Shown here in pieces: positions 18,909 to 28,498 of a stretch of DNA of 64,000 nt. Location of the stretch: NCBI GenBank assembly GCA_029194535.1, contig JARFXR010000001.1, forward strand, positions 1,930,721 through 1,994,720. Direction: 5' to 3'. The position numbers were made by a program, and so were the translations under genes. Source of the DNA: Nitrospira sp. Lineage in GTDB: Bacteria; Nitrospirota; Nitrospiria; Nitrospirales; Nitrospiraceae. How positions within the stretch are numbered: the first letter of the stretch is position 1; the number at the start of each line of letters is the position of its first letter. Below the pieces are notes generated by a model. It was not told where the DNA came from, ran no database searches, and worked only from the letters and a program-made list of their open reading frames with translations.

Positions 18909-20366
18909 ATGAAGCAGACACACGACAGCCATCCTACGGATCCCGAGCCATCTGCCGGGGCCATGAGAATCGAGCGCGACACCATGGGTGAACTGGCCGT
19001 GCCGGCTGACGCCTATTACGGCGTGCAGACCGCGCGGGCGGTCGAGAATTTTCCCATTAGTCCATTGCGCATGCCGCGGTCCGTCATTCGGGCCATGGGA
19101 CTGATCAAGCGGGCAGCCGCGTCGGTGAACCAGTCGCTCGGGTTACTTGAACAGCGTCATGCCGACGCCATCAGGCAAGCGGCCACGGAAGTGGTGGAGG
19201 GGAAGCTCGACGACCAATTTCCAGTCGATATCTTCCAAACGGGGTCGGGAACGTCGACGAATATGAACACGAACGAGGTCATCTCCAATCGGGCCACAGA
19301 ATTGCTCGGCGGTGCACGGGGCAGCAAACTCGTGCATCCGAACGACCATGTAAATCTCGGTCAGTCGAGCAACGACGTGATTCCGACCGCCATTCACATC
19401 GCGGCTGCGGAGTCGATGCAGCGGCAGCTGCTTCCCGCGCTGTCCCGGCTGCACAAGGCCCTTGAGGATAAGGCACGGGCGTTCGACACCGTCGTCAAGA
19501 TCGGCCGCACGCATTTGCAGGATGCCACGCCTGTGCGGCTCGGTCAGGAATTCGGCGGCTATGCCAGACAGATTGAGCTGGGGATGACTCGAGTGAAGCG
19601 GGCGCAGGAAGCTTTGAGCGAGGTGGCGCTCGGCGGGACGGCCGTGGGAACGGGCTTGAATTGCCATCCCGAGTTTTCCGGCAAGGTCATGGCCATCATT
19701 TCCCACGAGACCAGTTGCCGGTTTCTGGAGGCCGATAATCATTTCGAGGCGCAGTCTGCTCAAGATTCATTGGTCGAGGCGAGCGGAGCGTTGCGGACGG
19801 TCGCTGTCAGCCTGATGAAGATTGCCAATGATATTCGCTGGCTTGGGTCCGGTCCCCGTTGCGGCCTCGGGGAAATCAGCTTGCCGGAAACACAGCCTGG
19901 GTCGTCGATCATGCCTGGGAAGGTCAATCCCGTCATCGCCGAATCCGTCACGATGGTCTGCGCCCAAGTGATCGGCAATGATGTCACGGTGACCGTCGGC
20001 GGGCAGGCGGCGAACTTCGAGTTAATCGTCATGTTGCCGGTGATGGCCTACAATCTTCTCCAGTCCATCGAGTTGCTGGCGACTGCTTCCAATAACTTCG
20101 CGGTCAAGTGTATCGAAGGCATCACGGCGAATGAAGAGCGTTGCAACAGCCTGATAGAAGAGAGCTTAGCCATGTGTACGGCCCTGGCGCCTGAGATCGG
20201 TTATGAAGCGGCGGCGAAATTGGCGAAGGACGCGTTCAAGTCCGGAAAGACCGTGCGTGAGGTGGCCCAAGAGCAAAAAGTCCTTCCTGAGAAGCGCCTG
20301 ACCGAACTGCTCGATCCCTGGCGGATGACCCAACCAGGAGGACCGGTTGGGAGCGCCGGAGGTTGA
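18909..20366 (+). CDS. fumC: Fumarate hydratase class II
   Basis: Interconverts fumarate and malate; oxygen-stable, Fe-S-free class. The signature GSSIMPGKVNP is present, as are GSGTSTNMNTNEV, HPNDHVNLGQSSND and the conserved His in GRTHLQDATPVRLGQE. From ATG 18909, preceded by GGAG, it is 485 residues, slightly longer than usual because of about 18 variable N-terminal residues. ATG 18963 (RIERDTMGEL) would give the minimal form but lacks a ribosome site. Monocistronic. Confidence 0.95.
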   Translation: MKQTHDSHPTDPEPSAGAMRIERDTMGELAVPADAYYGVQTARAVENFPISPLRMPRSVIRAMGLIKRAAASVNQSLGLLEQRHADAIRQAATEVVEGKLDDQFPVDIFQTGSGTSTNMNTNEVISNRATELLGGARGSKLVHPNDHVNLGQSSNDVIPTAIHIAAAESMQRQLLPALSRLHKALEDKARAFDTVVKIGRTHLQDATPVRLGQEFGGYARQIELGMTRVKRAQEALSEVALGGTAVGTGLNCHPEFSGKVMAIISHETSCRFLEADNHFEAQSAQDSLVEASGALRTVAVSLMKIANDIRWLGSGPRCGLGEISLPETQPGSSIMPGKVNPVIAESVTMVCAQVIGNDVTVTVGGQAANFELIVMLPVMAYNLLQSIELLATASNNFAVKCIEGITANEERCNSLIEESLAMCTALAPEIGYEAAAKLAKDAFKSGKTVREVAQEQKVLPEKRLTELLDPWRMTQPGGPVGSAGG

Positions 20367-20526
20367 CGATGTGGAGCTGCGGCGAATGGATTGCCGTGGC
20401 GACCAGTCAGAGTCGCCAATAACTCGCTCACGGCTCCGAGCTTTTCCCCGGAGCAAAGGTTGGGGGGCCGATTGTACGTCGTGGCGGGTCAGACGCTTGC
20501 GCTCGCGCATCCGTGTAGTCACCATT

Positions 20527-20556
20527 TTGACAGCACTGGAACCGCTATGCTAAAGT
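20527..20556 (+). promoter_or_regulatory. Probable sigma-70 promoter for the flavoprotein gene
   Basis: A consensus TTGACA at 20527-20532 and TAAAGT at 20551-20556 with an 18-bp spacer, 62 bp upstream of the ATG at 20619. Nothing else is recognisable in this 252-bp gap. Confidence 0.45.
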
Positions 20557-20618
20557 CCGCGGAACTTTTGAGGTTCTAGACCATTTTTGTCCCTCCACAC
20601 GGGGAAAGTAATGATCGT

Positions 20619-21965
20619 ATGAGTGCAAAAGCAGCCCATGTGATAATTGTCGCCGGTGCCGGTCCGGCCGGGATGGCGGTTGCCGGAACCCTTGCTAAAG
20701 CGGGACACGAAGTCATTATTTTGAATCGTGATATCAAGTTCGGCGGATTGGCGGAATATGGCATCTTCCCATCCAAACTCAAGCTGCGCGGCGGTCTCAA
20801 GAAACAGTATTGGGAGTTACTCGGACAGGCCAACGTACACTATTTTGGGAATGTCTCGATCGGGACGGGGAAGGATCTCTCCGTCGAGGATGTGCAGGGT
20901 CTCGGGGCCAGCGCGGTCGTTTTTTCCATCGGGGCACAGGGCACCAAGGCTATTGGTGTCGAGGGGGATACGGCTGCAGGGGTTTTTCATGCCAAAGACG
21001 TGGTGTACCACTTCAATCGTCTTCCAGGGTTTGGGGATCGCCCGTTTGATGTCGGTCGGCACGTGGCCGTGATCGGAGCGGGAGACGTGATGGTGGACAT
21101 CGCCCACTGGTTGACTCGATATAAGAAGGTAGAGCGAGTGACCGCGATTGTCCGACGCGGTCCTGCGGAACGGAAGTACAACCCCAAAGAGATCCGCGCA
21201 GTGTGCGCCTATATGGACGTGGGAGACATCACCAGGGAAGTGGAGCGCATCAAGGACCGGCTGATCGCGGTGGGCCAGAAGCCTGATGAAGTTCTGAAGG
21301 CACTCGTCGGTGAATTCACGAAGTGCGAGCCGAAGACCAGCGACGCGAAGATGAGTTTCAAATTTCTGGCTTCACCCAAACGTATCCTCGTCGACGGAAA
21401 CAACCGCGTTCGCGGTTTGGAGATGGAGGATAATAAACTGGAGCCGAAAGGCGAAGACACGGCCGCCGTCGGGCTCAAGCAGTTCTACGAATTTCCTTGC
21501 GACAGCGTCGTCTTTGCGGTCGGCGACAGGGTCGATGAGACTGTGGGCTTGCCGTACAGGAGCGGGGTATTCGTGACGAACCCCAACAAGACGAACAATG
21601 AACCGGACGACGCGCTGTTTCAGGCGTACGACGAAGCCACGGGAAAAGTGCTGGACGGCGTATTTCTTGCCGGGTGGGCGAGAAAGGCCAGCGAAGGGCT
21701 CGTCGGAGTAGCCAAGCGTGACGGAGATTGGTGTGCCGAGGTTGTCGGTCGGTATCTGCTCACGCAGTCGGCGCCAGGCAATCCCAAGTCGACGCTCGAG
21801 AAACTCCAGGCGCTGCTTCGGGAACGGAAGTGCCATCCGGTCGGGGTCAAGGGGCTCCGAGCCTTGGAAGCCGCGGAAAAGGCTCACCAGGCCAAAGGCG
21901 ACTGCATCGGCGAATTCAAGTTTGCGACGAATCTGGAAATGATCCGGCTGATCGAGCAGGGATAG
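20619..21965 (+). CDS. FAD/NADP oxidoreductase of adrenodoxin-reductase (FprA/GltD) type
   Basis: A 448-residue flavoprotein. The N-terminal FAD site has GAGPAG near residue 13. A second dinucleotide site, VAVIGAGDVMVDIAHWL, lies near residue 150. The C-terminal FLAGWARKASEGLVGVAKRDGD matches the region of adrenodoxin reductases that closes over FAD and NADP. The likely role is electron transfer between NADPH and a ferredoxin. GltD is related but usually carries N-terminal Fe-S cysteines, absent here. No ferredoxin or glutamate synthase gene is adjacent, so the partner is unknown. Confidence 0.75.
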   Translation: MSAKAAHVIIVAGAGPAGMAVAGTLAKAGHEVIILNRDIKFGGLAEYGIFPSKLKLRGGLKKQYWELLGQANVHYFGNVSIGTGKDLSVEDVQGLGASAVVFSIGAQGTKAIGVEGDTAAGVFHAKDVVYHFNRLPGFGDRPFDVGRHVAVIGAGDVMVDIAHWLTRYKKVERVTAIVRRGPAERKYNPKEIRAVCAYMDVGDITREVERIKDRLIAVGQKPDEVLKALVGEFTKCEPKTSDAKMSFKFLASPKRILVDGNNRVRGLEMEDNKLEPKGEDTAAVGLKQFYEFPCDSVVFAVGDRVDETVGLPYRSGVFVTNPNKTNNEPDDALFQAYDEATGKVLDGVFLAGWARKASEGLVGVAKRDGDWCAEVVGRYLLTQSAPGNPKSTLEKLQALLRERKCHPVGVKGLRALEAAEKAHQAKGDCIGEFKFATNLEMIRLIEQG

Positions 21966-21998
21966 AGGCGAGCCGGTTCCTTCCGAACGCTCTCCGCA

Positions 21999-22859
21999 CT
22001 ATCCATCGCCCCATTTCAGTTTTTCACGCAGCACATCGTAGTACGTGCTTTCCGGAAAGCGAATCAACCTGGTTTGCAGCTCCGCCACACTCACGACGAC
22101 CGTATCTCCTTGCGTCAGTGCGATACCGACTTGTCCGTCCAACGTGGCCATGGCTCCTTCATCCTTGCTGGTCAAGGTGACGTCGACTTCGACGTTGTCG
22201 GGCACGATCAATGGTCGATGTGTCAGCGTGTGGGGACAGATTGGCGTCAGGATGAGAGCGTGGACGGCTGGCTCCAGAATGGGGCCTCCGGCCGACAGGG
22301 AATAGGCGGTTGACCCGGTCGGCGTGCTCACAATCAAGCCATCTCCTCGAAGATTCGTCACGAATTGTCCGTGGATCGAGATCCGCAACTCAATCATCCG
22401 CGCCAGAGTGCCCTTGCTCACGACGACATCATTGAGGACGATACCCTGCGCAACGGGTTCCCCGTGCCGATGGACGAGCGTCTTGAGCATCAGGCGCTCG
22501 TCCAGGACGAAATCGTTGGCGAAGACCCGTTCCAGAGAGGGGTAGAGGTGTTCGAGGCGCACCTCTGTCAAAAATCCCAGCCCTCCCATATTCACGCCGA
22601 GGACGGGAATGCCACGCTCGCCTGCCAGACGGGCGGCGTTAAGCATGGTTCCGTCTCCTCCTAGGACGAGCAGTACATCCGCTTTATGGGCCAATTGGGT
22701 TTTCTGGAGTCCGCCTTTTTCTTCCAGAAGGGCAGCGGACGTCGTATCCAAGATCGCGTCGATGTTTCGGGCGCGCAGCCACGACACCACAGCCTGCAGG
22801 GTGGTTTTGACCTCCGGAAATTTGGGCTTGGTCAAAATGCCGATGCTCTTGCTTTTCAT
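21999..22859 (-). CDS. nadK: NAD kinase
   Basis: Phosphorylates NAD to NADP. The GGDGTML motif near residue 70 and the NAD-binding DGLIVSTPTGSTAYSLSAGGP block are both intact, as is the C-terminal catalytic-domain sequence LTPICPHTLTHRPLIVP. From ATG 22859 the protein is 286 residues, the usual size. A GTG nine bases upstream (22868) sits closer to the GAGGAG site and may be the real start. Transcribed away from clpC, 3' end facing the flavoprotein gene 34 bp away. Confidence 0.95.
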   Translation of the reverse strand: MKSKSIGILTKPKFPEVKTTLQAVVSWLRARNIDAILDTTSAALLEEKGGLQKTQLAHKADVLLVLGGDGTMLNAARLAGERGIPVLGVNMGGLGFLTEVRLEHLYPSLERVFANDFVLDERLMLKTLVHRHGEPVAQGIVLNDVVVSKGTLARMIELRISIHGQFVTNLRGDGLIVSTPTGSTAYSLSAGGPILEPAVHALILTPICPHTLTHRPLIVPDNVEVDVTLTSKDEGAMATLDGQVGIALTQGDTVVVSVAELQTRLIRFPESTYYDVLREKLKWGDG

Positions 22860-23024
22860 CCAAGGCACTTCGCTCCTCAGATTAGGTAGCCAATGCCGGC
22901 CGGGAAAAGTGCGGGATTCTATCGGGAGGGTTCTTTTGAAGTCAACGAAGCACGTGACATGATCCGCAGTGACGACACGCTGTCCCAATCACGCTTGCGA
23001 TCGTCGTGCGATTCCCGCTCAACC

Positions 23025-23053
23025 TTGACACTGAAGAACCTTCTAGTTAAAAT
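23025..23053 (+). promoter_or_regulatory. Strong sigma-70 promoter of clpC
   Basis: A perfect TTGACA at 23025-23030, a 17-bp spacer, and TAAAAT at 23048-23053. It lies 78 bp before the clpC ATG. No CtsR-type or CIRCE operator is visible. Confidence 0.75.
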
Positions 23054-23130
23054 TAGGCAGATTTTTCGAAGGGTTCGCTTCCACGGGTCAGCACTAGACC
23101 ATCAAGCGAGACCATCAAGAAGGAGGCAGG

Positions 23131-25557
23131 ATGTTCGAACGATTCACGGACAAGGGTCGGAAGATCATCATCCTCGCGCGGGAGGAGGCCGAGCGTCATC
23201 AGAACGACTATCTCGGGACTGAGCATCTTGTACTGGCCATCCTTCGCGAGTCCGACGGAATTGCCCTGATGATTCTGAAGAAGATGGGTCTTTCTACGGA
23301 ACAGATCCGCTTGGAAATCGAACGGAACTTGCCTGGTGGCGGGACCACCATGACCTTCGGTGAAATCCCGTTCAGCCCCCGTGTGAAGAAGGTCATCGAG
23401 TATGGAGTCGAAGAAGCCCGCTTGCTCGGACACAATCACATCGGCAGCGAACACCTTCTGCTCGGACTTCTGCGGGAAGAAGAAGGGATCGGCGGCAAGA
23501 TTCTCCGCAGCCTCGGGGCGAATCTCCTCACGGCACGGCAATTGACAGTGACGTTCTTGCGCAAGTCCGCCCCGCGCGAGCGCGATCGCAAGAGCAATAC
23601 GCCGGCGCTCGACGAGTTCGGTCGGGATCTTACCCAGATGGCCCAGGAGGGTCAGTTGGATCCGGTAATCGGCCGCGCAGATGAAATCGAGCGGGTATTG
23701 CAGATTCTCAGCCGTCGTACGAAGAACAATCCGGTATTGATCGGTGAGTCCGGCGTCGGGAAGACGGCCATTGTCGAAGGTTTGGCGCAGCGGATCGTCC
23801 AATCCGAAGTTCCCGACAATCTGTTGTCGCGACGCGTCATCGCGTTGGATCTTGGTTCCCTGGTCGCCGGGACGAAATACCGCGGTCAGTTCGAAGAGCG
23901 TCTGAAAGTGGTGATGAAGGAGATCGTGCAGGCCGGAAACATCATCATCTTCATCGACGAGTTGCATACGTTGGTGGGCGCCGGCGCAGCGGAAGGATCG
24001 ATCGACGCATCCAATATGTTGAAACCCGCCTTGTCGCGCGGAGAGATTCAATGCATCGGCGCGACGACTCTGGATGAATATCGCAAACACATCGAGAAGG
24101 ACGGCGCCCTCAAACGACGCTTCCAACCGATCTACGTGCAGCCGCCGAGCCTTGACGAAACGGTCCGGATCATTCAAGGACTTCGCGACCGTTATGAGGA
24201 GCATCACGGAGTGGAGATCACGGAGGAAGCGATCGTCGAAGCGGTCAAGCTGTCGGATCGGTATATCACCGATCGGTTTCTTCCCGATAAAGCCATCGAC
24301 TTGATTGATGAAACCGGTTCGCGCGCCAAGCTTCAGACCTATGCGTTGCCCGGAGAGCTCAAGGCGATGGAGCAGGAACTGAAAAAGGTGTCGCGGGATA
24401 AAGAACTGGCGATCTCCATGCAGAACTTCGAAGAGGCCGTGCGTCATCGCGAGGAAGAAGAACGGCTCAGGAAGTTGCTCGACGAGTCCAAACGCGAGTG
24501 GAAAAAGAATCAGGAAAAGCAGAAACCGACGATCGGTAAGGAGGACGTGGCCTATGTCGTCTCCAAGATGACCGGCATTCCGCTCTTCAAACTCGAAGAA
24601 GAAGAATCGAACAAGTTGCTGCGGATGGAGGATTTCCTCCATAAACGAGTGGTCGGCCAAAACGAGGCGATTTCCGCGGTCTGTCGTGCAATCCGTCGGT
24701 CTCGTGCAGGTCTCAAGGAAGCCAAGAAGCCGATCGGTTCCTTCATCTTCCTGGGTCCGACCGGCGTCGGGAAGACCGAGTTGGCACGTACCCTGGCGGA
24801 GTTCCTATTCAATACCGAAGATGCGTTGATCCGGATCGACATGTCCGAGTATCAGGAGAAATTCACGAGTTCGCGTCTCTTCGGCGCTCCTCCTGGATAT
24901 GTCGGTTATGAGGAGGGAGGACAGTTGACGGAGCGTGTGCGCCGCCGTCCCTATTCTGTGGTCCTGTTCGACGAAATCGAGAAGGCTCATCCGGATGTGT
25001 TTAATCTGCTCTTGCAGGTGCTGGACGACGGAGTCTTGACGGACAGTTTGGGTCGCAAAGTCGATTTCAAGAACACCGTCGTGATCATGACGTCCAATAT
25101 CGGCACCAAATTGATTCAGAAGGGTGTGTCCTTGGGATTTCAGAGCACCGAAGCCGAGCAGGATCGACACAAGAAGGAAGAGGTTCTCGGAGAGTTGCGC
25201 CGTCAATTCAGCCCCGAGTTTTTGAACCGCATCGACGAGATCGTGGTATTCCATCAATTGGACAAATCTCATCTCTTCAATATTCTCGACATTCTGTTGC
25301 GCGAACTCAATCTGAGGCTTCTGGAAAAGGGTGTGGAGATCGAGGTCGACGACGAGGTCAAACAGTGGCTCATCAAGGAAGGTTACGAGCCGCTCTACGG
25401 GGCAAGGCCGATGCGCCGAACGATTCAGCGGGCCATCGGTGACCCGCTGTCGGAGGAGATGATTAAGGGCCGGTTCAAAGAGAGTCGCAAAATCAAGGTG
25501 GTGCTACGTGACGGCGCTCCTGCCTTCATTGAACAGGAGGCGATGGCTGGTGTGTAA
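23131..25557 (+). CDS. clpC: ATP-dependent Clp protease ATPase subunit ClpC
   Basis: A Hsp100 unfoldase feeding substrates to ClpP. Two N-terminal Clp repeats (about 1-145) are followed by AAA+ module 1 (Walker A GESGVGKT near 207), a UVR-containing middle domain (about 420-455, [17 protein letters not shown]), AAA+ module 2 (GPTGVGKTE near 548) and the D2-small domain. The UVR domain distinguishes ClpC from ClpA and ClpB. Length is 808 residues. A strong GGAGG precedes the ATG. No mcsA, mcsB or ctsR is adjacent, so the Firmicutes control operon is not conserved here. Confidence 0.95.
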   Translation: MFERFTDKGRKIIILAREEAERHQNDYLGTEHLVLAILRESDGIALMILKKMGLSTEQIRLEIERNLPGGGTTMTFGEIPFSPRVKKVIEYGVEEARLLGHNHIGSEHLLLGLLREEEGIGGKILRSLGANLLTARQLTVTFLRKSAPRERDRKSNTPALDEFGRDLTQMAQEGQLDPVIGRADEIERVLQILSRRTKNNPVLIGESGVGKTAIVEGLAQRIVQSEVPDNLLSRRVIALDLGSLVAGTKYRGQFEERLKVVMKEIVQAGNIIIFIDELHTLVGAGAAEGSIDASNMLKPALSRGEIQCIGATTLDEYRKHIEKDGALKRRFQPIYVQPPSLDETVRIIQGLRDRYEEHHGVEITEEAIVEAVKLSDRYITDRFLPDKAIDLIDETGSRAKLQTYALPGELKAMEQELKKVSRDKELAISMQNFEEAVRHREEEERLRKLLDESKREWKKNQEKQKPTIGKEDVAYVVSKMTGIPLFKLEEEESNKLLRMEDFLHKRVVGQNEAISAVCRAIRRSRAGLKEAKKPIGSFIFLGPTGVGKTELARTLAEFLFNTEDALIRIDMSEYQEKFTSSRLFGAPPGYVGYEEGGQLTERVRRRPYSVVLFDEIEKAHPDVFNLLLQVLDDGVLTDSLGRKVDFKNTVVIMTSNIGTKLIQKGVSLGFQSTEAEQDRHKKEEVLGELRRQFSPEFLNRIDEIVVFHQLDKSHLFNILDILLRELNLRLLEKGVEIEVDDEVKQWLIKEGYEPLYGARPMRRTIQRAIGDPLSEEMIKGRFKESRKIKVVLRDGAPAFIEQEAMAGV

Positions 25558-25610
25558 CTGATGGCCGCTGGCCGAGTCCCCGCTATCCGAATCATCGCCC
25601 GATTACCAAG

Positions 25611-25667
25611 CCTCGACCCTTGTTGCGTCGCACGCGGCAAGGGTCGAGGTGCTTTGTGCCAAAGCAC
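25611..25667 (+). other. Two back-to-back hairpins between clpC and tsaD
   Basis: Hairpin 1 is a perfect 12-bp stem, CCTCGACCCTTG (25611-25622) with CAAGGGTCGAGG (25638-25649), and a 15-nt loop. Hairpin 2 begins on the last base of hairpin 1: GTGCTTTG (25649-25656), loop TGC, CAAAGCAC (25660-25667). Neither has a T-run, so they are not a typical intrinsic terminator. They may protect or process the transcript. Their position rules against the in-frame GTG at 25649 being the tsaD start. Confidence 0.7.
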
Positions 25668-25681
25668 GTATCCTATCTGAA

Positions 25682-26764
25682 ATGAATCAGTCTGAAATGA
25701 GCGGTTCAGAGATCTTCGACATCGGTTGGATTGGCGGTCCGATCCTGGGTATCGAGACGTCCTGCGACGAAACAGCTGCGGCCGTACTCTGCGGCGACGG
25801 AACGGTTCTGGCCAACCTGGTCTCGTCACAGCACGGGATTCATGCTCGGTTCGGCGGAGTCGTGCCGGAGTTGGCCTCGCGAGCGCATATTCAGAAGATC
25901 GAGCAGATCTCCGCACTTGCCATGGACGAAGCGCAGCTGACGTGGAATGATCTGGCCGCTGTAGCGGTGACCGAAGGCCCTGGACTTGCGGGTGCTTTGA
26001 TCGTGGGGTTGACCTATGCCAAGGCCTTGGCGTTCGCGTTAAACATTCCGGTCATCGGGGTCAGCCACCTAGAGGGGCACATCGCCTCGGCATGGCTGCA
26101 GGACCCATTATTTCCTCGTTCATGCGTGGTATTGGTGGTATCCGGAGGACATACCCATCTTTATCGCATGACGCAGGACGGCGGCTCGAGCTTGCTGGCC
26201 TGTACCAGGGACGATGCCGCGGGTGAAGCGTTCGACAAAGGAGCCCAGATGTTGGGCTTGGAATTTCCCGGTGGGCCGGCGCTGGACAAAGTTGCGCAGG
26301 CGGGGGATCCCGGCAAGATCCGATTTCCGAGGTCCATGGGGAAGCGTAGCCTCGAATTCAGCTTCAGTGGACTCAAGACGTCCTTGCTCTATCGGCTGCA
26401 AGGCATGGATGAAGCGCATCTCACTGCCGCTCGGGCCGATCTGGCGGCCGGCTATCAGGAAGCCATTGTGAGCGTGCTTGTGGAGAAAGCGTTCGCCGCC
26501 GTGCGGCAATGCGGTGTTGCGGCCTTGGCGGTCGTGGGCGGTGTGTCCGCGAATTCAAGACTTCGGTTCCTGTTGAAGCAACGAGCCCAGCGAGACGGTG
26601 TCTCTCTCAGTATTCCGCCGCTTCAGTATTGCACCGACAATGCGGCCATGATCGCCGCCGCAGGCAGGCAGGCCCTGTCGGCAGGCCGACGATTGTCCGA
26701 TGAGGCGGAGGGTCGAATTGCGATGGAACCCGTCTCGGACGTCTCGACAATCGGACCAACATAA
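25682..26764 (+). CDS. tsaD: tRNA N6-adenosine threonylcarbamoyltransferase TsaD
   Basis: Transfers threonylcarbamoyl to A37 of ANN-decoding tRNAs (with TsaB, TsaE and TsaC, none of which is in this window). The N-terminal LGIETSCDETAAAV signature, the metal-binding HLEGH motif and the Kae1 GGHT and GGVSANSRLR motifs are present. ATG 25682 (360 residues) is preferred over GTG 25649, which lies inside hairpin structure; ATG 25697 is a further possibility. No good Shine-Dalgarno precedes either ATG. It is followed after 15 bp by hflX. Confidence 0.93.
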   Translation: MNQSEMSGSEIFDIGWIGGPILGIETSCDETAAAVLCGDGTVLANLVSSQHGIHARFGGVVPELASRAHIQKIEQISALAMDEAQLTWNDLAAVAVTEGPGLAGALIVGLTYAKALAFALNIPVIGVSHLEGHIASAWLQDPLFPRSCVVLVVSGGHTHLYRMTQDGGSSLLACTRDDAAGEAFDKGAQMLGLEFPGGPALDKVAQAGDPGKIRFPRSMGKRSLEFSFSGLKTSLLYRLQGMDEAHLTAARADLAAGYQEAIVSVLVEKAFAAVRQCGVAALAVVGGVSANSRLRFLLKQRAQRDGVSLSIPPLQYCTDNAAMIAAAGRQALSAGRRLSDEAEGRIAMEPVSDVSTIGPT

Positions 26765-26766
26765 CG

Positions 26767-26772
26767 AGGAGG
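26767..26772 (+). promoter_or_regulatory. Shine-Dalgarno that fixes an ATT start for hflX
   Basis: A consensus AGGAGG. Seven bases downstream, in the hflX frame, is ATT at 26780. There is no in-frame ATG, GTG or TTG between this site and TTG 26810, which is 37 bases away and too far to be served by it. Confidence 0.6.
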
Positions 26773-26779
26773 TTACCCC

Positions 26780-28465
26780 ATTTCAGAAGTATTAGGCCAC
26801 GTCACAGGGTTGAAAGCGGGTCAGCTGGGTGCCATTGAGCGGCTGTATAGGCGCCGTGTGCCTCTGGATCGGGTGCTTTCTCTGGAGTTGGCGAAAACAG
26901 TGTGTCAACTGACTCTGGACATTCGACGTCCGATTGCGGTGGTGCTGACGAGGAAAGGGCAGGTGCAGGAGATTATCGTGGGAACTGAGCTGACCCTGGC
27001 TCCAGCGACCTTGGCACGGTTCAGGGCCGGTGTTCAATCTCTGCGGGGCCTTCGTGTGATCAGAACGCAGTTGCACGATCAGCCTCTCAATCAAGAGCTG
27101 CTGACGGACCTGGCTTATTTACGTCTGGATTTGATCGGGGTGCTCACAGTGGCTTCCGACGGGCTGCCGGGCAATTTGTACCTCGCGCACCTTCTGCCTC
27201 CGAACGGAACCGGTCAAATGTTCAATATCCTCAAGACAACGGCGTTTCATCAGTCTCCGGTCGTGTTCGATGTGTTCATCGAGGAACTTGAAGCCGAGTT
27301 GCAGAGGGTGCGTGGTCACGCGACCAGAGATGGAGCGGCATCGGCATTGTTGGTCAGCGCTTCTTCCAGGAGCCGGGCGGAACAGGACGACCGTCTGGGA
27401 GAGCTCGCGGAGCTGGCGATCTCGGCGGGGATTTCCGTCCTCGACCGGCTGGCCCAACGAACGCCGGGAGGCCACCAACGGTATCTGCTCGGGAGCGGAA
27501 AGCTGAAAGACGTGCTGATCCAAACACTTCACCGAGGCGCCGACATGGTCATTTTTGATCAGACGCTTTCTCCGGCGCAATCACGTGCCATTTCCGAAGT
27601 CACCGATATCAAAGTGATCGATCGTACCCAGTTGATTCTGGACATTTTTGCCAGACGCGCCCACAGCCGGGAAGGCAAGGTGCAAGTCGAACTGGCTCAG
27701 CTCCGCTATCTGTTGCCGCGCCTGTCCGGGAAAGGCGCGGAGCTCTCGCGGCTCGGCGGCGGCATCGGCACCAGGGGGCCTGGGGAGGCCAAATTGGAGA
27801 CGGATCGTCGGAGAATCAGAGAGCGCATTACACATCTGGAGAATGACCTACGTCAGTTCGCCAGGCATCAAGGCCAGCGCCGCGCCCGCCGGGCCCGGCA
27901 CGGAATGCCGGTTCTCTCGCTGGTCGGGTACACCAACGCCGGAAAATCGACGCTGCTGAACGTGCTCTCCAAAAGCCATGTTTCCGCCGAAGACCGGCTG
28001 TTTGAAACGCTCGATACAACGAGCCGGCGCCTCCGATTTCCTCAGGATCGGCAGGTCATTGTCACCGATACGGTCGGATTTATCCGGGATCTCCCGCAGG
28101 AATTACTGGGAGCATTCCGCACGACGCTGGAGGAATTACGCGAAGCGGATATTTTGGTGCACGTTGTCGATGCCGGCGCAGCCGACGTCGACGTCCAGAT
28201 TTCTGCGGTGGTGGCGATTCTCAGAGACTTGAACCTCGACGCGATCCCGCGCACGCTCGTCTTCAACAAGTGCGACCGGATCCCGCCAGCCGAGGCGGCG
28301 CTTCTGTGCCGCCGCTACGGTGCCCTCGGGATTTCCGCGATTCATCCGGACACTCTCCACCCGTTGCTGCGACATCTTGAACATCAGCTGGCGCCCATCT
28401 TGCCGGATGCGGGAATGCCTTCCGTCAGGAGGCCGGACAGCCTCGTGCTTGCATCTGGCAGCTGA
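26780..28465 (+). CDS. hflX: GTPase HflX, probably initiated at an ATT codon
   Basis: A ribosome-associated GTPase that splits stalled ribosomes. An N-terminal HflX domain and coiled region (to about 365) precede the G domain: GYTNAGKST (P-loop), DTVGFIRDLP (G3), NKCD (G4). The first conventional start, TTG 26810, cuts into the conserved GLKAGQLGAIERLYRRRVP block. Extending ten codons to ATT 26780 restores it and places initiation 7 bp after AGGAGG. The protein is then 561 residues, long for the family; the extra length is N-terminal. It sits between tsaD and nth, suggesting a shared transcript. Confidence 0.9.
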   Translation: MSEVLGHVTGLKAGQLGAIERLYRRRVPLDRVLSLELAKTVCQLTLDIRRPIAVVLTRKGQVQEIIVGTELTLAPATLARFRAGVQSLRGLRVIRTQLHDQPLNQELLTDLAYLRLDLIGVLTVASDGLPGNLYLAHLLPPNGTGQMFNILKTTAFHQSPVVFDVFIEELEAELQRVRGHATRDGAASALLVSASSRSRAEQDDRLGELAELAISAGISVLDRLAQRTPGGHQRYLLGSGKLKDVLIQTLHRGADMVIFDQTLSPAQSRAISEVTDIKVIDRTQLILDIFARRAHSREGKVQVELAQLRYLLPRLSGKGAELSRLGGGIGTRGPGEAKLETDRRRIRERITHLENDLRQFARHQGQRRARRARHGMPVLSLVGYTNAGKSTLLNVLSKSHVSAEDRLFETLDTTSRRLRFPQDRQVIVTDTVGFIRDLPQELLGAFRTTLEELREADILVHVVDAGAADVDVQISAVVAILRDLNLDAIPRTLVFNKCDRIPPAEAALLCRRYGALGISAIHPDTLHPLLRHLEHQLAPILPDAGMPSVRRPDSLVLASGS

Positions 28466-28498
28466 CCGCTGCAGAATCGGACCGCCAGCTTTACCGAT

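Noticed and set aside
23053-24660. 535-codon minus-strand open frame across clpC
   Set aside because: Antisense to ClpC, covers its promoter, and shows no domain.
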